From an uncultured Oscillibacter sp. (lineage in GTDB: Bacteria; Bacillota; Clostridia; Oscillospirales; Oscillospiraceae), in contig CAJTZI010000007.1 in the NCBI GenBank assembly GCA_910584075.1, forward strand, positions 1 through 64,000: a stretch of 64,000 bases of DNA. The letters are read 5' to 3'. Within the stretch, counting starts at the first letter, position 1. Every line of letters starts with the position of its first letter. Below the pieces are notes generated by a model. That model searched no databases and had not been told where the DNA came from. It saw only the letters and a program-made list of their open reading frames with translations. Positions 8,355-16,428 of this stretch are shown here, one piece after another. The position numbers and the translations under genes are program-made.

Positions 8355-9065
8355 ATGAGCGCTCAGAAAAAGAAGAAAGCATTGGACCCCGCCTCCCGGC
8401 AGGCGGAGATGGAGGGCGCGCGGCTCTTCGGCAAGCACGTGTCCAGGACCAAGGGCCGGCTGCTGCTGGCGGTGACCCTGGTGTGCTGCGCCCTGCCCGT
8501 CGGCCTGGGGCTGCGGCTGTGGGAGGAGATCCCGGAGATCGTGGAGACCGGCCTGATCGGCATGGACGGCAGGGACGACTCCCTGCCCCGGGCGGCGGTG
8601 GTGTTCGCCCTGCCGGGGCTGATGTGTGTGCTGGATCTTCTGGCCCACTATCAGCTGATGGCAAACCAGAAACGCATGACCGTACCCAAAGCCCATGTCC
8701 GTCTGGTGGGGCGGTGGGGATTTCCCATTATCTCTGTGCTGTTCTGCGGCGGCATGATCCTCCAGTCCGCGGGGCGGGCATGGGATCTGCCCTTTGTGGC
8801 CCCCTGTGTGCTGGGGCTTCTTCTTCTGCTCCTGGGCTCCCATATGTGGGACTGCGCCCGGGACTCTCGGGTATCCCTGGGGTTTGCCCTGGCGGGGCGG
8901 CCCGGGGCGGACTGGGACGCTGTCCACCGCTTCACCGGCGGCGTCTGGCTGGCGGCGGGGCTGGCGGCCATCGCCGGAACCATGGAGGGGGCGTCCTGGG
9001 TCGCCGCGGCGTGCGGCGGCTTGGCACTGATCGTTCCCGGGGTCTTCATTTGGCGGCAGGGGTGA
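8355..9065 (+). CDS. Membrane protein, SdpI-like
   Basis: The 236-residue protein has a charged N-terminus (about 30 residues, KKKK) and about six hydrophobic segments: 36-54, 79-100, 118-136, 143-162, 192-212 and 215-232. The arrangement of a WDAVHRFTGGVWLAAGL segment before the last helices resembles the SdpI family, in which a conserved WxxxHRxxG element precedes a helix pair. SdpI itself gives immunity to the toxin SdpC and is regulatory. Function here is not known. The start at 8355 follows AAAGGAG. It is not in an obvious operon: the palindromic element lies upstream and about 190 bases separate it from the next gene. Confidence 0.6.
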   Translation: MSAQKKKKALDPASRQAEMEGARLFGKHVSRTKGRLLLAVTLVCCALPVGLGLRLWEEIPEIVETGLIGMDGRDDSLPRAAVVFALPGLMCVLDLLAHYQLMANQKRMTVPKAHVRLVGRWGFPIISVLFCGGMILQSAGRAWDLPFVAPCVLGLLLLLLGSHMWDCARDSRVSLGFALAGRPGADWDAVHRFTGGVWLAAGLAAIAGTMEGASWVAAACGGLALIVPGVFIWRQG

Positions 9066-9257
9066 CGGGACTGTGAAAGTTTGGAGGGACGATGTGTCGG
9101 ATTGGCGGCTGCGGCAGGAGAATCTTGCAGAGCTGTTTCCATATGTCTATCCGCAGATGCCGCCCGTTTCCGGCGGTGCGTGCCTTTGCCGGAGGTCTGT
9201 CCCTGCTGGAGTGGGGAGCGGTCGGAGGGAACTTTAACGAAAAGGGGGCGTGTGGAA

Positions 9258-9770
9258 ATGTTTGAAAAATGGGGCGGATATGTTCACACGGACTGGAGCG
9301 AGCTGGGGAGTTGCGCTCATTCGAAGATTGGGAGGCACTATTTTGTGCCGGTGGATTTTTCCAAAGAGGAACAGAATATTCTGGACCTTGAGGACGAATT
9401 GGCTATCACGTTCCCCAGTGATTTTATGGGGCTTTACAGGGAGATCGGATTTGGATTTTTATGTGCGGGAGACAGGGGGAAAAGGGGACATTACCGTGTT
9501 TTCTCTCCTGGGGAACTGCTGGAACTGTATTTTGAGCCGGAGAACGAATGCAGTGAGGATCTTTTTGCCACCTTCAGAATGAGTGCATGGGAGAAGCTGG
9601 AGGGGAGCGGCCTCCTTGCACTGTGCACCTTTGGCGATGAGGACAGCTTGATTTATCTGGGAATTTCAGATGGGGCGGTCTACTACCTCTCCTCCGCCCG
9701 CAGAATCGCGGATTCGCTGTGGGATTTTTTGACACGGCTGGATGAAAAGGCGGATTACTTCCTAAAATGA
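9258..9770 (+). CDS. SMI1/KNR4 (SUKH) family protein
   Basis: The 170-residue protein has the SUKH-type pattern: an N-terminal helix leading into LEDELAITFPSDFMGLYREIG, a GHYRVFSPGELLELY strand-helix unit, then LALCTFGDEDSLIYLGIS and AVYYL. SUKH proteins are best known as immunity proteins in polymorphic toxin systems, but many stand alone. No toxin gene is adjacent. The ATG at 9258 has AAAGGGGG ten bases upstream. The stretch 9073-9234 before it is open from a GTG but shows no recognisable family and no good ribosome site. Confidence 0.7.
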   Translation: MFEKWGGYVHTDWSELGSCAHSKIGRHYFVPVDFSKEEQNILDLEDELAITFPSDFMGLYREIGFGFLCAGDRGKRGHYRVFSPGELLELYFEPENECSEDLFATFRMSAWEKLEGSGLLALCTFGDEDSLIYLGISDGAVYYLSSARRIADSLWDFLTRLDEKADYFLK

Positions 9771-9771
9771 G

Positions 9772-9797
9772 CGGCGGCGTCAACGCCGCCGTTTTTT
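9772..9797 (+). terminator. Terminator after the SMI1/KNR4 gene
   Basis: CGGCGGCG (9772-9779), loop TCAA, CGCCGCCG (9784-9791), then TTTTTT. A textbook intrinsic terminator two bases after the stop codon. Confidence 0.9.
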
Positions 9798-9812
9798 ATG
9801 TTATTTCTTTCG

Positions 9813-9841
9813 TTGACACCAAATGGGTTTGATGGTAAGAT
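9813..9841 (+). promoter_or_regulatory. Promoter of the GntR regulator gene with possible operator
   Basis: TTGACA (9813-9818) and TAAGAT (9836-9841) are 17 bases apart. The spacer carries ACCA, 11 bases, TGGT (9817-9835 region), a loose dyad that a FadR-type protein could use for autoregulation. The operator part is a guess. Confidence 0.55.
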
Positions 9842-9869
9842 GGCCTTACCAGAAGGGGGGGGAGAGGAT

Positions 9870-10559
9870 ATGCAGCTGGAAAAGATTCAACACACGCTGC
9901 CTAAAATCCCGGAGCTTGTGATGCAGACGCTGATTACCGCCATTGACCAGGGAGACGTCAAAGTGGGGCAGGAGCTTCCCTCCGAACGGGACCTGGCGGA
10001 GATGCTGGGCGTGGGCCGGGGCTCTCTGCGGGAGTGTCTTGCCATTCTGGAGTTTCTGGGCGCCATTGAAAACCGGGGAAACCGGAAGGTGGTGATCCGG
10101 GATGCGGACTATATTCAGAGGTCCATTTCCTTTGTTCGGGTGTCCAACAAGCCCAATATCCAGGAGGATTTCGGTGAGTTCCGCCGGATTAACGAGGTGG
10201 CGATTGCGGGGCTGGCCAGCCAGCGGGCCACGGAGGAGGATCTGGCGGCCCTGGCGGAGGCGGTCCGGATGCTGGAGAGCGACCCGGACGACTATATGAA
10301 TGACCTGCGGTTTCATGATGCCCTGGCCATCGCCAGCCACAACATGATGCTGGCCGCCACCATCCATCTGGTCAACAGCATGATCGCCGACATCCGCGTC
10401 CGCTTTTTCGGCAGGCCGGACTACCAGCGGCGCAGTCAGGAGTCCCATATCGCCATCTATGAGGCGGTACGGGACCGGGACGAGGAGCGGGCCAAGCGGG
10501 AGATGGATCTCCATTTGAAGATCGTGGAGGACTTCGCCCGAAAGTATCCGGATCATTAG
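9870..10559 (+). CDS. FadR/PdhR-type GntR family transcriptional regulator
   Basis: The 229-residue protein begins with a winged helix-turn-helix: a VKVGQELPSERDLAEMLGVG region and then SLRECLAILEFLGAIENRGN (about 30-70), the classic GntR signature. The C-terminal 150 residues are all-helical with FHDALAIASHN and ESHIAIYEAVRDRD, the FCD (FadR C-terminal) ligand-binding domain whose Asp/His residues often bind a metal and a carboxylate. PdhR and LldR are characterised relatives that sense pyruvate or lactate. It is followed by lplA with a TGGTNNNACCA site in its promoter, and by TRAP and dehydrogenase-complex genes, so a role as carboxylate-sensing regulator of this region is likely. The ATG at 9870 follows GGGGGGAGAGG. 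Confidence 0.9.
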   Translation: MQLEKIQHTLPKIPELVMQTLITAIDQGDVKVGQELPSERDLAEMLGVGRGSLRECLAILEFLGAIENRGNRKVVIRDADYIQRSISFVRVSNKPNIQEDFGEFRRINEVAIAGLASQRATEEDLAALAEAVRMLESDPDDYMNDLRFHDALAIASHNMMLAATIHLVNSMIADIRVRFFGRPDYQRRSQESHIAIYEAVRDRDEERAKREMDLHLKIVEDFARKYPDH

Positions 10560-10600
10560 GCCCTGTTTGAAAAATGTCAAAACGCCCTTTTGGCCCGGTT
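10557..10600 (+). repeat. Partial palindromic element, copy C (left arm only)
   Basis: TAGGCCCTGTTTGA and TGTCAAAACGCCC match the left arm of the element at 41299-41477 (TAGGGCTTGTTTGATAATTG, TGTCAACACGCCC) with few changes. The match starts exactly at the TAG stop codon of the GntR gene. No right arm was found before lplA, so it is a remnant or a solo end. Confidence 0.5.
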
Positions 10601-10657
10601 TGTGCAAACTGTTGGGAATCCGGTGCTTTTTTTGGCGTTAAGACTTTTTCAATACGC

Positions 10658-10686
10658 TTGACGAACGGAGAGAAAGCTGGTATTGT
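10658..10686 (+). promoter_or_regulatory. Promoter of lplA
   Basis: TTGACG (10658-10663), a 17-base spacer and TATTGT (10681-10686). About 74 bases of leader precede lplA and contain the operator-like site at 10703 and a small hairpin (CAGACCG with CGGTCTG at about 10725-10746). Confidence 0.6.
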
Positions 10687-10702
10687 AAGGATATCGGTTG
10701 GA

Positions 10703-10713
10703 TGGTATGACCA
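10703..10713 (+). promoter_or_regulatory. FadR/PdhR-like operator in the lplA leader
   Basis: TGGTATGACCA is a perfect match to the TGGTNNNACCA form bound by FadR/PdhR-subfamily GntR proteins. It begins 16 bases after the -10 box, so it overlaps the start of the transcript, a normal place for repression. The regulator gene lies just upstream. Binding is inferred. Confidence 0.6.
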
Positions 10714-10759
10714 ACAGACCGCCAGACCGTCTTGACGCGGTCTGCGGAAGGAGACATCA

Positions 10760-11752
10760 ATGTCAATGACCTATGTGGAGACCGGGTCGCAGAACCCGTA
10801 TTACAATTTGGCTTTTGAGGAGTTTGTTCTGACACACCGGCTGGAGGGTGAGTACCTGCTTTTGTGGCAGAACGACAACACCATTGTGGTGGGCCAGAAC
10901 CAGAACACCGAGGCGGAGATCAACCGGGCGTTTGTGGAGGCCCACCAGATTCATGTGGTGCGCCGGTCCACCGGCGGCGGCGCCGTGTATCACGACCTGG
11001 GGAATCTCAACTACTCCTTCATCACCGGCGTGGGCGACGCGGAGCGTCTGACCATGGAGCGGTTTACCCGCCCCGTTGTGGAGGCCCTGCGGGGCCTGGG
11101 CGTTCAGGCGGAGGCCTCGGGCCGGAACGATATTCTGGTGGAGGGCCGGAAGGTCTCCGGCACCGCCCAGCGGATTGTGCGGGGCCGCATCCTCCACCAC
11201 GGCACCCTGCTTTTTGACGCGGACCCCGGCATGGTGGCCGGAGCGCTGAACGCCGACCCGGCCAAGTTTCAGTCCAAAAGCGCCAAGTCCGTCCGCAGCC
11301 GGATCGGCAACATCCGGGATTTCCTGCCCGAGGACCTGGAGATCGGCGCCTTCTGGGAGTACCTGAAAAAGGCCCTGGCGGGCGGCGGTATGGTGACAGG
11401 CGGCCTGACGGCGGAGGAACTGTCCGCCGTGGAGGAGCTGAGACGGACAAAGTATGACACCTGGGAGTGGAACTACGGCCGCTCTCCGCAGTATGACCTG
11501 ATCAACAAGCGCCGCTTTGAGGGCGGCGGCCTGGAGGTTCGACTTCAGGTGAAGGCGGGCCGGATTACCGGCATCGTGTTCTACGGCGACTTCCTGGCGG
11601 TGGCCCCCCTGGACGGCCTCACGGCCGCGCTGGAGGGCTGCGAGTTCCGCCGGGAGGCCGCGGCGGAGGTGCTGGATAGATTTCCTCTGGGAGAGCTGTT
11701 CGGCGGCATTGCAAAGGAGGAGATTCTGGAGACCATGTTCTACGTGAGCTGA
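10760..11752 (+). CDS. lplA: Lipoate-protein ligase A
   Basis: The 330-residue enzyme activates free lipoate with ATP and attaches it to the lysine of lipoyl domains. The N-terminal domain has PYYNLAFEE, the lipoyl-AMP loop RRSTGGGAVYHDLGN (68-82) and GRKVSGTAQR; the C-terminal 90 residues, with a KYDTWEWNYGRSPQY segment, correspond to the accessory domain found in full-length LplA. Length equals the E. coli-type enzyme. The start ATG at 10760 follows GGAG. Three lipoyl-bearing proteins are encoded 8-15 kb downstream, which are its obvious targets. No lipA/lipB genes are in the window, so salvage of external lipoate is suggested. Confidence 0.93.
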   Translation: MSMTYVETGSQNPYYNLAFEEFVLTHRLEGEYLLLWQNDNTIVVGQNQNTEAEINRAFVEAHQIHVVRRSTGGGAVYHDLGNLNYSFITGVGDAERLTMERFTRPVVEALRGLGVQAEASGRNDILVEGRKVSGTAQRIVRGRILHHGTLLFDADPGMVAGALNADPAKFQSKSAKSVRSRIGNIRDFLPEDLEIGAFWEYLKKALAGGGMVTGGLTAEELSAVEELRRTKYDTWEWNYGRSPQYDLINKRRFEGGGLEVRLQVKAGRITGIVFYGDFLAVAPLDGLTAALEGCEFRREAAAEVLDRFPLGELFGGIAKEEILETMFYVS

Positions 11753-11776
11753 GCCCGGCCGGTTTTGTCCCGGGGC

Positions 11777-11806
11777 AAAAAAAGAGAGGACGCATCATGC
11801 GTCCTC
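11777..11806 (-). terminator. Terminator that contains the stop codon of the MBL gene
   Basis: GAGGACGCA (11786-11794) and TGCGTCCTC (11798-11806) form a perfect 9-bp stem whose three-base loop TCA is the minus-strand stop codon TGA of the gene at 11795. On the minus strand TCTTTTTTT follows. Stop codon and terminator are thus merged. Confidence 0.8.
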
Positions 11807-12514
11807 CAGGGTCTCCTGCTGAAAGGGTTCCGACAGGAGCCGGACGTCCACGCCCTCCAGCAGCGGCGCGGACTTGAGGGCGGCGGCCCGGTAGCCGTAG
11901 ATGTCGTCCCCGGAGAAGGGAAGATGACATACCAGCAGCATTTTGGGCCGGATGTGTTCCTGGACAAAGCGCCGCCCCCGGGGCAGCGTCAGCCAGGGGA
12001 AGTCCAGGATGGCCAGATCAATGGGACCGTCCTCCGCCAGGAATTCCACCAGTTCCGGGGCACAGAGCTTGCAGTCCCCGGTGATGAGGACCCGGAGGCC
12101 GTGGGACTCCAGAATGCAGCCGTAGTGGGGCTTGTCCGCGTAGCGGGGGCCTTCATGGGTGAGGCGGATGAAGTCCAGCTTCAGTTCCGGCAGCCGCACC
12201 CGCTCCCGCCGGCCGGAGAGCAGGGCCTGTCCCGGAAAGCGGTCCTCCGGCAGGACAATCTTCGCCTGAGGCCAGAGGTCCAGGGCCTCCCGGGCCATCC
12301 ACTGGGAGAAGTGGTCCGGATGGCAGTGGGTGAAGAACAGCAGGTCCGGCGCGGCAAAGGCCGGATGGGCCCGCATGGCGGTCCAGAGCGATGGCGTGAC
12401 GGTGGAAAAGCCCGGGACCTTCTCGTCGTGGAGGGCGTCAGCCCAGAGGCGGAGTCCGCCGAAATCCAGGGCGATGCCGGCGTTGGCGCTGAGGGTCACT
12501 TTGCAGCAGGACAT
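11795..12514 (-). CDS. MBL-fold metallo-hydrolase
   Basis: The 239-residue protein has the metal site THCHPDH (H63, H65, D67, H68) and a later ITGDCK and VCHLPF that supply further ligands, as in UlaG/RNase Z-like hydrolases of the beta-lactamase fold. The substrate is not known. The ATG at 12514 follows GGAGG. It is transcribed against lplA and away from the TRAP genes, so it shares the TRAP upstream region. A TATAAT on the minus strand at 12569-12574 is a likely -10 box 55 bases ahead. Confidence 0.85.
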   Translation of the reverse strand: MSCCKVTLSANAGIALDFGGLRLWADALHDEKVPGFSTVTPSLWTAMRAHPAFAAPDLLFFTHCHPDHFSQWMAREALDLWPQAKIVLPEDRFPGQALLSGRRERVRLPELKLDFIRLTHEGPRYADKPHYGCILESHGLRVLITGDCKLCAPELVEFLAEDGPIDLAILDFPWLTLPRGRRFVQEHIRPKMLLVCHLPFSGDDIYGYRAAALKSAPLLEGVDVRLLSEPFQQETLEDA

Positions 12515-12822
12515 AGAGAGCCTCCGTTCAGCAGGTCCGGCGGGGCCGGACACCGCGGGAATGGGACTATTATAGTATGGTTTTCTCCAAAGGAAAACGG
12601 TAGGATCCCGGCGGGAGCGCATTTTCGTCGGAAGCGGAAAAAATCACAGGGACGGCGGCGCCGGATCTGTGAAAAGCCACCAGGGGGAAGGCCCCCCGGA
12701 GAGAGAAAGTCCACAAGCAGAGACCTCTGTTTCTGTGGAGCGGCGGCGCGGGAAGCGGGCGGGAGCCGCAGGGCCCGGAGCGCGGCGGCGCCGGCCGCAG
12801 TATAAAGGAAGGGAATGGTTTA
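12515..12822. promoter_or_regulatory. Divergent intergenic region, MBL gene and TRAP operon
   Basis: 308 bases without a gene. On the minus strand TATAAT at 12569-12574 can serve the MBL gene, with only a weak -35. On the plus strand no convincing promoter was found for dctQ; a TATAAA near 12802 has no -35. No FadR-type TGGTNNNACCA site was seen here. The middle is GC-rich and carries no recognisable coding sequence. Confidence 0.4.
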
Positions 12823-13335
12823 ATGAAACTCTACAAAAAGATCATGAGCGCCATTGCCAGCGTTGAGAAAATCGTCATCAGCGTGGTATTGGTGTTTGTG
12901 ACCGCGATCACCTTCGCCAACGTGGTGGTCCGGAAGCTGACCACCAGTCAGTTCGCCTGGTCGGAGGAGCTGGTCATCAACCTCTTCGTTCTGCTGATCA
13001 TGCTGGGCTGTGCGCTGGCCGCCCAGGAGGGCAGCCTCATCAGCCTGTCTCTGATCTATGACCGGCTGGGTATTTTCGCGAAAAAGGTGTTCATCACAAT
13101 CATCAGCGTATTCAATCTGGTCTTCTGGGGTGTCCTGATCAAGACCGGATTTGACAAGGCCATCAATCAGATTGCCACCGGCAAGCACACCTCCTCCCTG
13201 AATTGGCCGGAGTGGGTGTTCACCATCTTCCTGCCCATCGGCGCTATCTTCCTGGTGCTGCACACCATTGAATTTTTCATTGACAACGTGTTTGGCGACG
13301 GGCTGAAGGTGGGAGAGGAGGACAGCAATGATTAA
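12823..13335 (+). CDS. dctQ: TRAP transporter small permease (DctQ)
   Basis: The 170-residue protein has four hydrophobic segments (about 18-37, 49-67, 86-107 and 127-147) and the DctQ-type SEELVINLFVLLIMLG and EGSLISLSL region. In TRAP systems the Q subunit pairs with the large M subunit, and transport of carboxylates is driven by an ion gradient. The start ATG lies after GGAAGGGA. Its end overlaps dctM by 8 bases. Confidence 0.93.
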   Translation: MKLYKKIMSAIASVEKIVISVVLVFVTAITFANVVVRKLTTSQFAWSEELVINLFVLLIMLGCALAAQEGSLISLSLIYDRLGIFAKKVFITIISVFNLVFWGVLIKTGFDKAINQIATGKHTSSLNWPEWVFTIFLPIGAIFLVLHTIEFFIDNVFGDGLKVGEEDSND

Positions 13336-14635
13336 CCTGATTCTATTCGGCAGTTTCTTTGTCCTGCTGTTCCTGAATGTGCCCATCTGCGTGAGCCTGG
13401 GCATGAGCTCCATCTTCGCCATGCTCTTCTCCGGCGACAAGCTGTCCGTGGTGCCCACCAACGTGTACAGCAGCATGGCAAAGTTTTTGCTGCTGGCCAT
13501 CCCGTTCTTCGTGCTGTCCGGCAACATCATGGCCAAGGCCGGCATCTCCACCCGCCTGGTGCAGTTCATTGATGACTGCATCGGCCACCGGCGGGGCGGC
13601 ATCGCCATCGTCTGCGTGGTGGTGGCCTGCTTCTTCGGCGCCATCTCCGGCTCCGGTCCCGCCACCGTGGCGGCCCTGGGCATCATCCTGATTCCCGCCA
13701 TGATCAACCGCGGCGGCTTCTCCGCCGCCTTCTCCTCGGCCATGATGGCCACGGCATCCTCCATCGCCATCGTCATCCCGCCCTCCATCGCCTTCGTGGT
13801 CTACGCCTCCATCACCGGCGTCTCCGTGGGCGACATGTTCATGGGCGGTATTCTCCCCGGCATCATGATGGGTCTGGCCCTGGTCATCATCATCATGATT
13901 GAGGTCCGCCGCAAGGGTCTGCCCCCCTCCCGGGAGAAGGCCACCTGGGGCGAGCGGTGGAAGTCCTTCCGCACCGCCTTCTGGGGCTTTTTGATGCCCG
14001 TCATCATCTTGGGCGGCATCTACGGCGGCATTTTCACCCCCACTGAGGCGGCGGCCGTCTCCGTGGTGTACGGCCTGATCGTGGGCCTGTTCATCTACCG
14101 CGAGGTCAAGATCAAGGACCTGTACGATCTTCTGGTGGACTCCGGCAAGACCACCGGCGGCATCATGCTCATCATCGGCGCCGCTTCGCTGTTCTCCTAC
14201 ATCTGCACGGTCCACGGCATCTCCAAGGCTGCCCAGACGCTGCTGCTCACCGTGGCCGGCAACAAGTACGTGTTCCTGATCATCATCAACGTGATCTTCC
14301 TGATTGCCGGCTGCTTCGTGGACGCCAACTCCGCCATGTACATCTTCATCCCCATCATGTACCCTGTGGCCCAGCAGCTGGGGATTGACCTGGTGCACTT
14401 CGGCGTCATCGCCACCGTGAACCTGGCCATCGGCCAGGTAACCCCGCCCGTGGGCGTGAACCTGTTTGTGGCCATCGGCGTCAGCGACAAGCTCCAGAAT
14501 ATCAAGGACAAGACAAGGGTCACCATAGAGACCATGTCCAAGGCCGTGTGGCCCATGATCATCGCCTGCATTGTGGCTCTGCTGCTGGTGACCTACATCC
14601 CCTTCTTCTCCACCGTGTTCCTGAAGGGCGCTTAA
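13328..14635 (+). CDS. dctM: TRAP transporter large permease (DctM)
   Basis: The 435-residue protein belongs to the DctM family: about 12 membrane segments, the motif SGSGPATVAALG near residue 110, a TPTEAAAVSVVYGL segment in the middle and TPPVGVNLFVA near the C-terminus. It is the ion-coupled channel subunit of the TRAP importer. GAGGAGG precedes the ATG inside the end of dctQ, indicating coupled translation. The binding protein gene follows 68 bases later; the Q-M-P order differs from the commoner P-Q-M. Confidence 0.95.
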   Translation: MINLILFGSFFVLLFLNVPICVSLGMSSIFAMLFSGDKLSVVPTNVYSSMAKFLLLAIPFFVLSGNIMAKAGISTRLVQFIDDCIGHRRGGIAIVCVVVACFFGAISGSGPATVAALGIILIPAMINRGGFSAAFSSAMMATASSIAIVIPPSIAFVVYASITGVSVGDMFMGGILPGIMMGLALVIIIMIEVRRKGLPPSREKATWGERWKSFRTAFWGFLMPVIILGGIYGGIFTPTEAAAVSVVYGLIVGLFIYREVKIKDLYDLLVDSGKTTGGIMLIIGAASLFSYICTVHGISKAAQTLLLTVAGNKYVFLIIINVIFLIAGCFVDANSAMYIFIPIMYPVAQQLGIDLVHFGVIATVNLAIGQVTPPVGVNLFVAIGVSDKLQNIKDKTRVTIETMSKAVWPMIIACIVALLLVTYIPFFSTVFLKGA

Positions 14636-14703
14636 CCGGATCTGCCATCACATCACGTGATATCAGATAAACGCAACTGCAATTATTTAGAGGAGGAAAA
14701 CAA

Positions 14704-15765
14704 ATGAAAAAGTTTCTTGCACTGCTCATGACTCTCGCCATGTGCCTCTCCCTGGCCGCCTGCGGCGGCAACGGCGGCGGTTCCACCCCCCCTGCCAACA
14801 ATGATGCCCCCGCCGCCGACGGCGGCAGCGATACTCCCCAGTTTGAGAAGATGACCTGGAAGTACACCTGCTCCGCCACCGAGAACACCTGCTGGGCAGA
14901 CATGGGCCGCGATTTCGGCCAGATGGTCAGCGAAGCCACCGGCGGCGCCGTCACCGTTGAGGTCTATGCCGCCGACCAGCTGACCTCCGGCAACCAGACC
15001 GAGGGCATCCAGGGCGTTATGGACGGCACCATTGACCTGTCTGCTCACTCCAACATCATCTACTCCAACTTCGATAAGCGCCTGAACGTGGTCTCCCTGC
15101 CCTTCCTGTTCAGCTCCTTCGACGACGTTGACGCCAAGCTGGACGGCGACGCCGGCAAGGCCGTGGGCGAGGTCGTGGAGAGCATGGGCCTGCACCTGCT
15201 GGGCATCGCGGAGAACGGCTTCCGTCATCCCACCAACAGCGTCCGTCCCATCGAGAAGCTGGCCGATATGAAGGGCCTGAAGCTCCGCGTGGCCGGTTCC
15301 GACCTGCTGAACGCCGAGTACGCCGCCTGGGGCGCCAACTACACCAACGCCAACTGGTCTGAGGTCTACACCGGCCTGCAGACCGGCACCTATGACGGCC
15401 AGGAGAACCCCCTGCCCACCGCCAATGGCGCCTCCATCCAGGAAGTTCAGAAGTACGTCACCTATTGGACCGGCGTGTATGACTGCATTTTCTTCACCAT
15501 GAACGGTGAGCTGTACAACTCCCTGTCCCCCGAGCTGCAGAAGATCGTTGACGAGTGCGGCCTGAAGGCTGCCCAGAATCAGCGCAAGCTGGAGCGTGAG
15601 GGCGACCAGGAGGTGCTGGCTGCCTGGAAGGAAGCCGGCGTTACCGTCACCGAGCTGACCCCCGAGGCCGCCGAGGAGTTCCGTCAGGCCGCCGCCGGCA
15701 TCTACACCGATCCTCAGTTCGTTGAGATGATCGGCCAGGATCTGATCGACGCATTCACAAAATAA
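14704..15765 (+). CDS. dctP: TRAP transporter solute-binding lipoprotein (DctP)
   Basis: The 353-residue protein starts with a lipoprotein signal peptide ending at LAACGG (Cys about 21), followed by a Gly/Pro/Ala-rich linker and a DctP fold. NGFRHPTNSVRPI and LKGLKLRV-like segments plus TNANWSEVYTGLQTGTYDGQ and ENPLPT match the family's ligand-binding core; the Arg in LKLRV normally clamps a carboxylate of the ligand. This suggests an organic acid substrate, but which one is not clear. A GAGGAGG site lies before the ATG. It is the last TRAP gene and is followed by a hairpin. Confidence 0.93.
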   Translation: MKKFLALLMTLAMCLSLAACGGNGGGSTPPANNDAPAADGGSDTPQFEKMTWKYTCSATENTCWADMGRDFGQMVSEATGGAVTVEVYAADQLTSGNQTEGIQGVMDGTIDLSAHSNIIYSNFDKRLNVVSLPFLFSSFDDVDAKLDGDAGKAVGEVVESMGLHLLGIAENGFRHPTNSVRPIEKLADMKGLKLRVAGSDLLNAEYAAWGANYTNANWSEVYTGLQTGTYDGQENPLPTANGASIQEVQKYVTYWTGVYDCIFFTMNGELYNSLSPELQKIVDECGLKAAQNQRKLEREGDQEVLAAWKEAGVTVTELTPEAAEEFRQAAAGIYTDPQFVEMIGQDLIDAFTK

Positions 15766-15848
15766 TTAAGGGGATTTCCGAATCTGAGAATGACGCTCCA
15801 CGGAGTGCGTTCCCCCTGACAAACGACTCGTTTTAAGGTTGCGTTAGA

Positions 15849-15887
15849 GAGAAAGCACGTGGCGGCAAGAGCGCCGCGTGCTTTCTC
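15849..15887 (+). terminator. Strong hairpin after dctP
   Basis: GAGAAAGCACG (15849-15859) pairs with CGTGCTTTCTC (15877-15887), with further pairing inside (GGCG/CGCC). A T-run is absent, so it may stabilise the 3' end of the TRAP mRNA rather than end transcription. Confidence 0.6.
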
Positions 15888-15942
15888 CATGCCCAAATTT
15901 CTCGCAGATTTATGCAATTCTTACAAAAATAGAGGGTAAAAT

Positions 15943-16428
15943 ATGGACAACAATGACAACAATATTCAGATGGCCGAGGGCAAGCTGGGACGGGTCGTGG
16001 TGCTGCGGCTGAAGCCCGGCACGGACGTACTGCTGGGGCTCCAGGCGGCCTGCGAGAAGGCGGGGATCAGCAACGGCGTGATCGTCAGCGCCATCGGGAG
16101 CCTTGCCCATGTGCGCTTCTGCGACCCCATTGAGATTGCGGAGAAGCGGGCCCGGTACGGCTACGGCGATCCCCTCCAGCTGGACGGGCCCATCGAGCTG
16201 CTCAGCGCCAGCGGCATCATCTGCCACGATGACAGCGGCGCCACCAATCTCCACGTCCATGTGGACCTGGCGGACCAGAACGGCAGGGCCTACGGCGGAC
16301 ACCTGGTGGAGGGCACCAAGGTGCTGTTGACCCTGGACGCGGTGATCGGGGAGATCGAGGGCGTGGATATGCGCCGGAAGATGGACCCGGAGCTGGAGGT
16401 GCCTCTGCTCTCTCCCCAGCAGCTCTGA
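15943..16428 (+). CDS. PPC/DUF296 domain protein
   Basis: The 161-residue protein is almost entirely one PPC (plants and prokaryotes conserved, DUF296) domain: VVLRLKPGTDVLLGL, SNGVIVSAIGSLAHV, then LHVHVDLADQNGRAYGGHL and a V-LTLDAVIGE strand. The conserved H-x-H pair and GGHL loop are complete. In plants the domain accompanies AT-hook DNA-binding proteins; stand-alone bacterial forms are trimers of unknown role. It lies between the TRAP binding protein and the dehydrogenase complex genes on the same strand, so a role in this pathway, as enzyme or sensor, is plausible. AGAGGG precedes the ATG. Confidence 0.85.
   Translation: MDNNDNNIQMAEGKLGRVVVLRLKPGTDVLLGLQAACEKAGISNGVIVSAIGSLAHVRFCDPIEIAEKRARYGYGDPLQLDGPIELLSASGIICHDDSGATNLHVHVDLADQNGRAYGGHLVEGTKVLLTLDAVIGEIEGVDMRRKMDPELEVPLLSPQQL

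Noticed and set aside
9073..9234. Open frame from GTG before the SMI1/KNR4 gene
   Set aside because: The peptide of about 53 residues has no ribosome site or recognisable family. It could be a remnant but cannot be supported.
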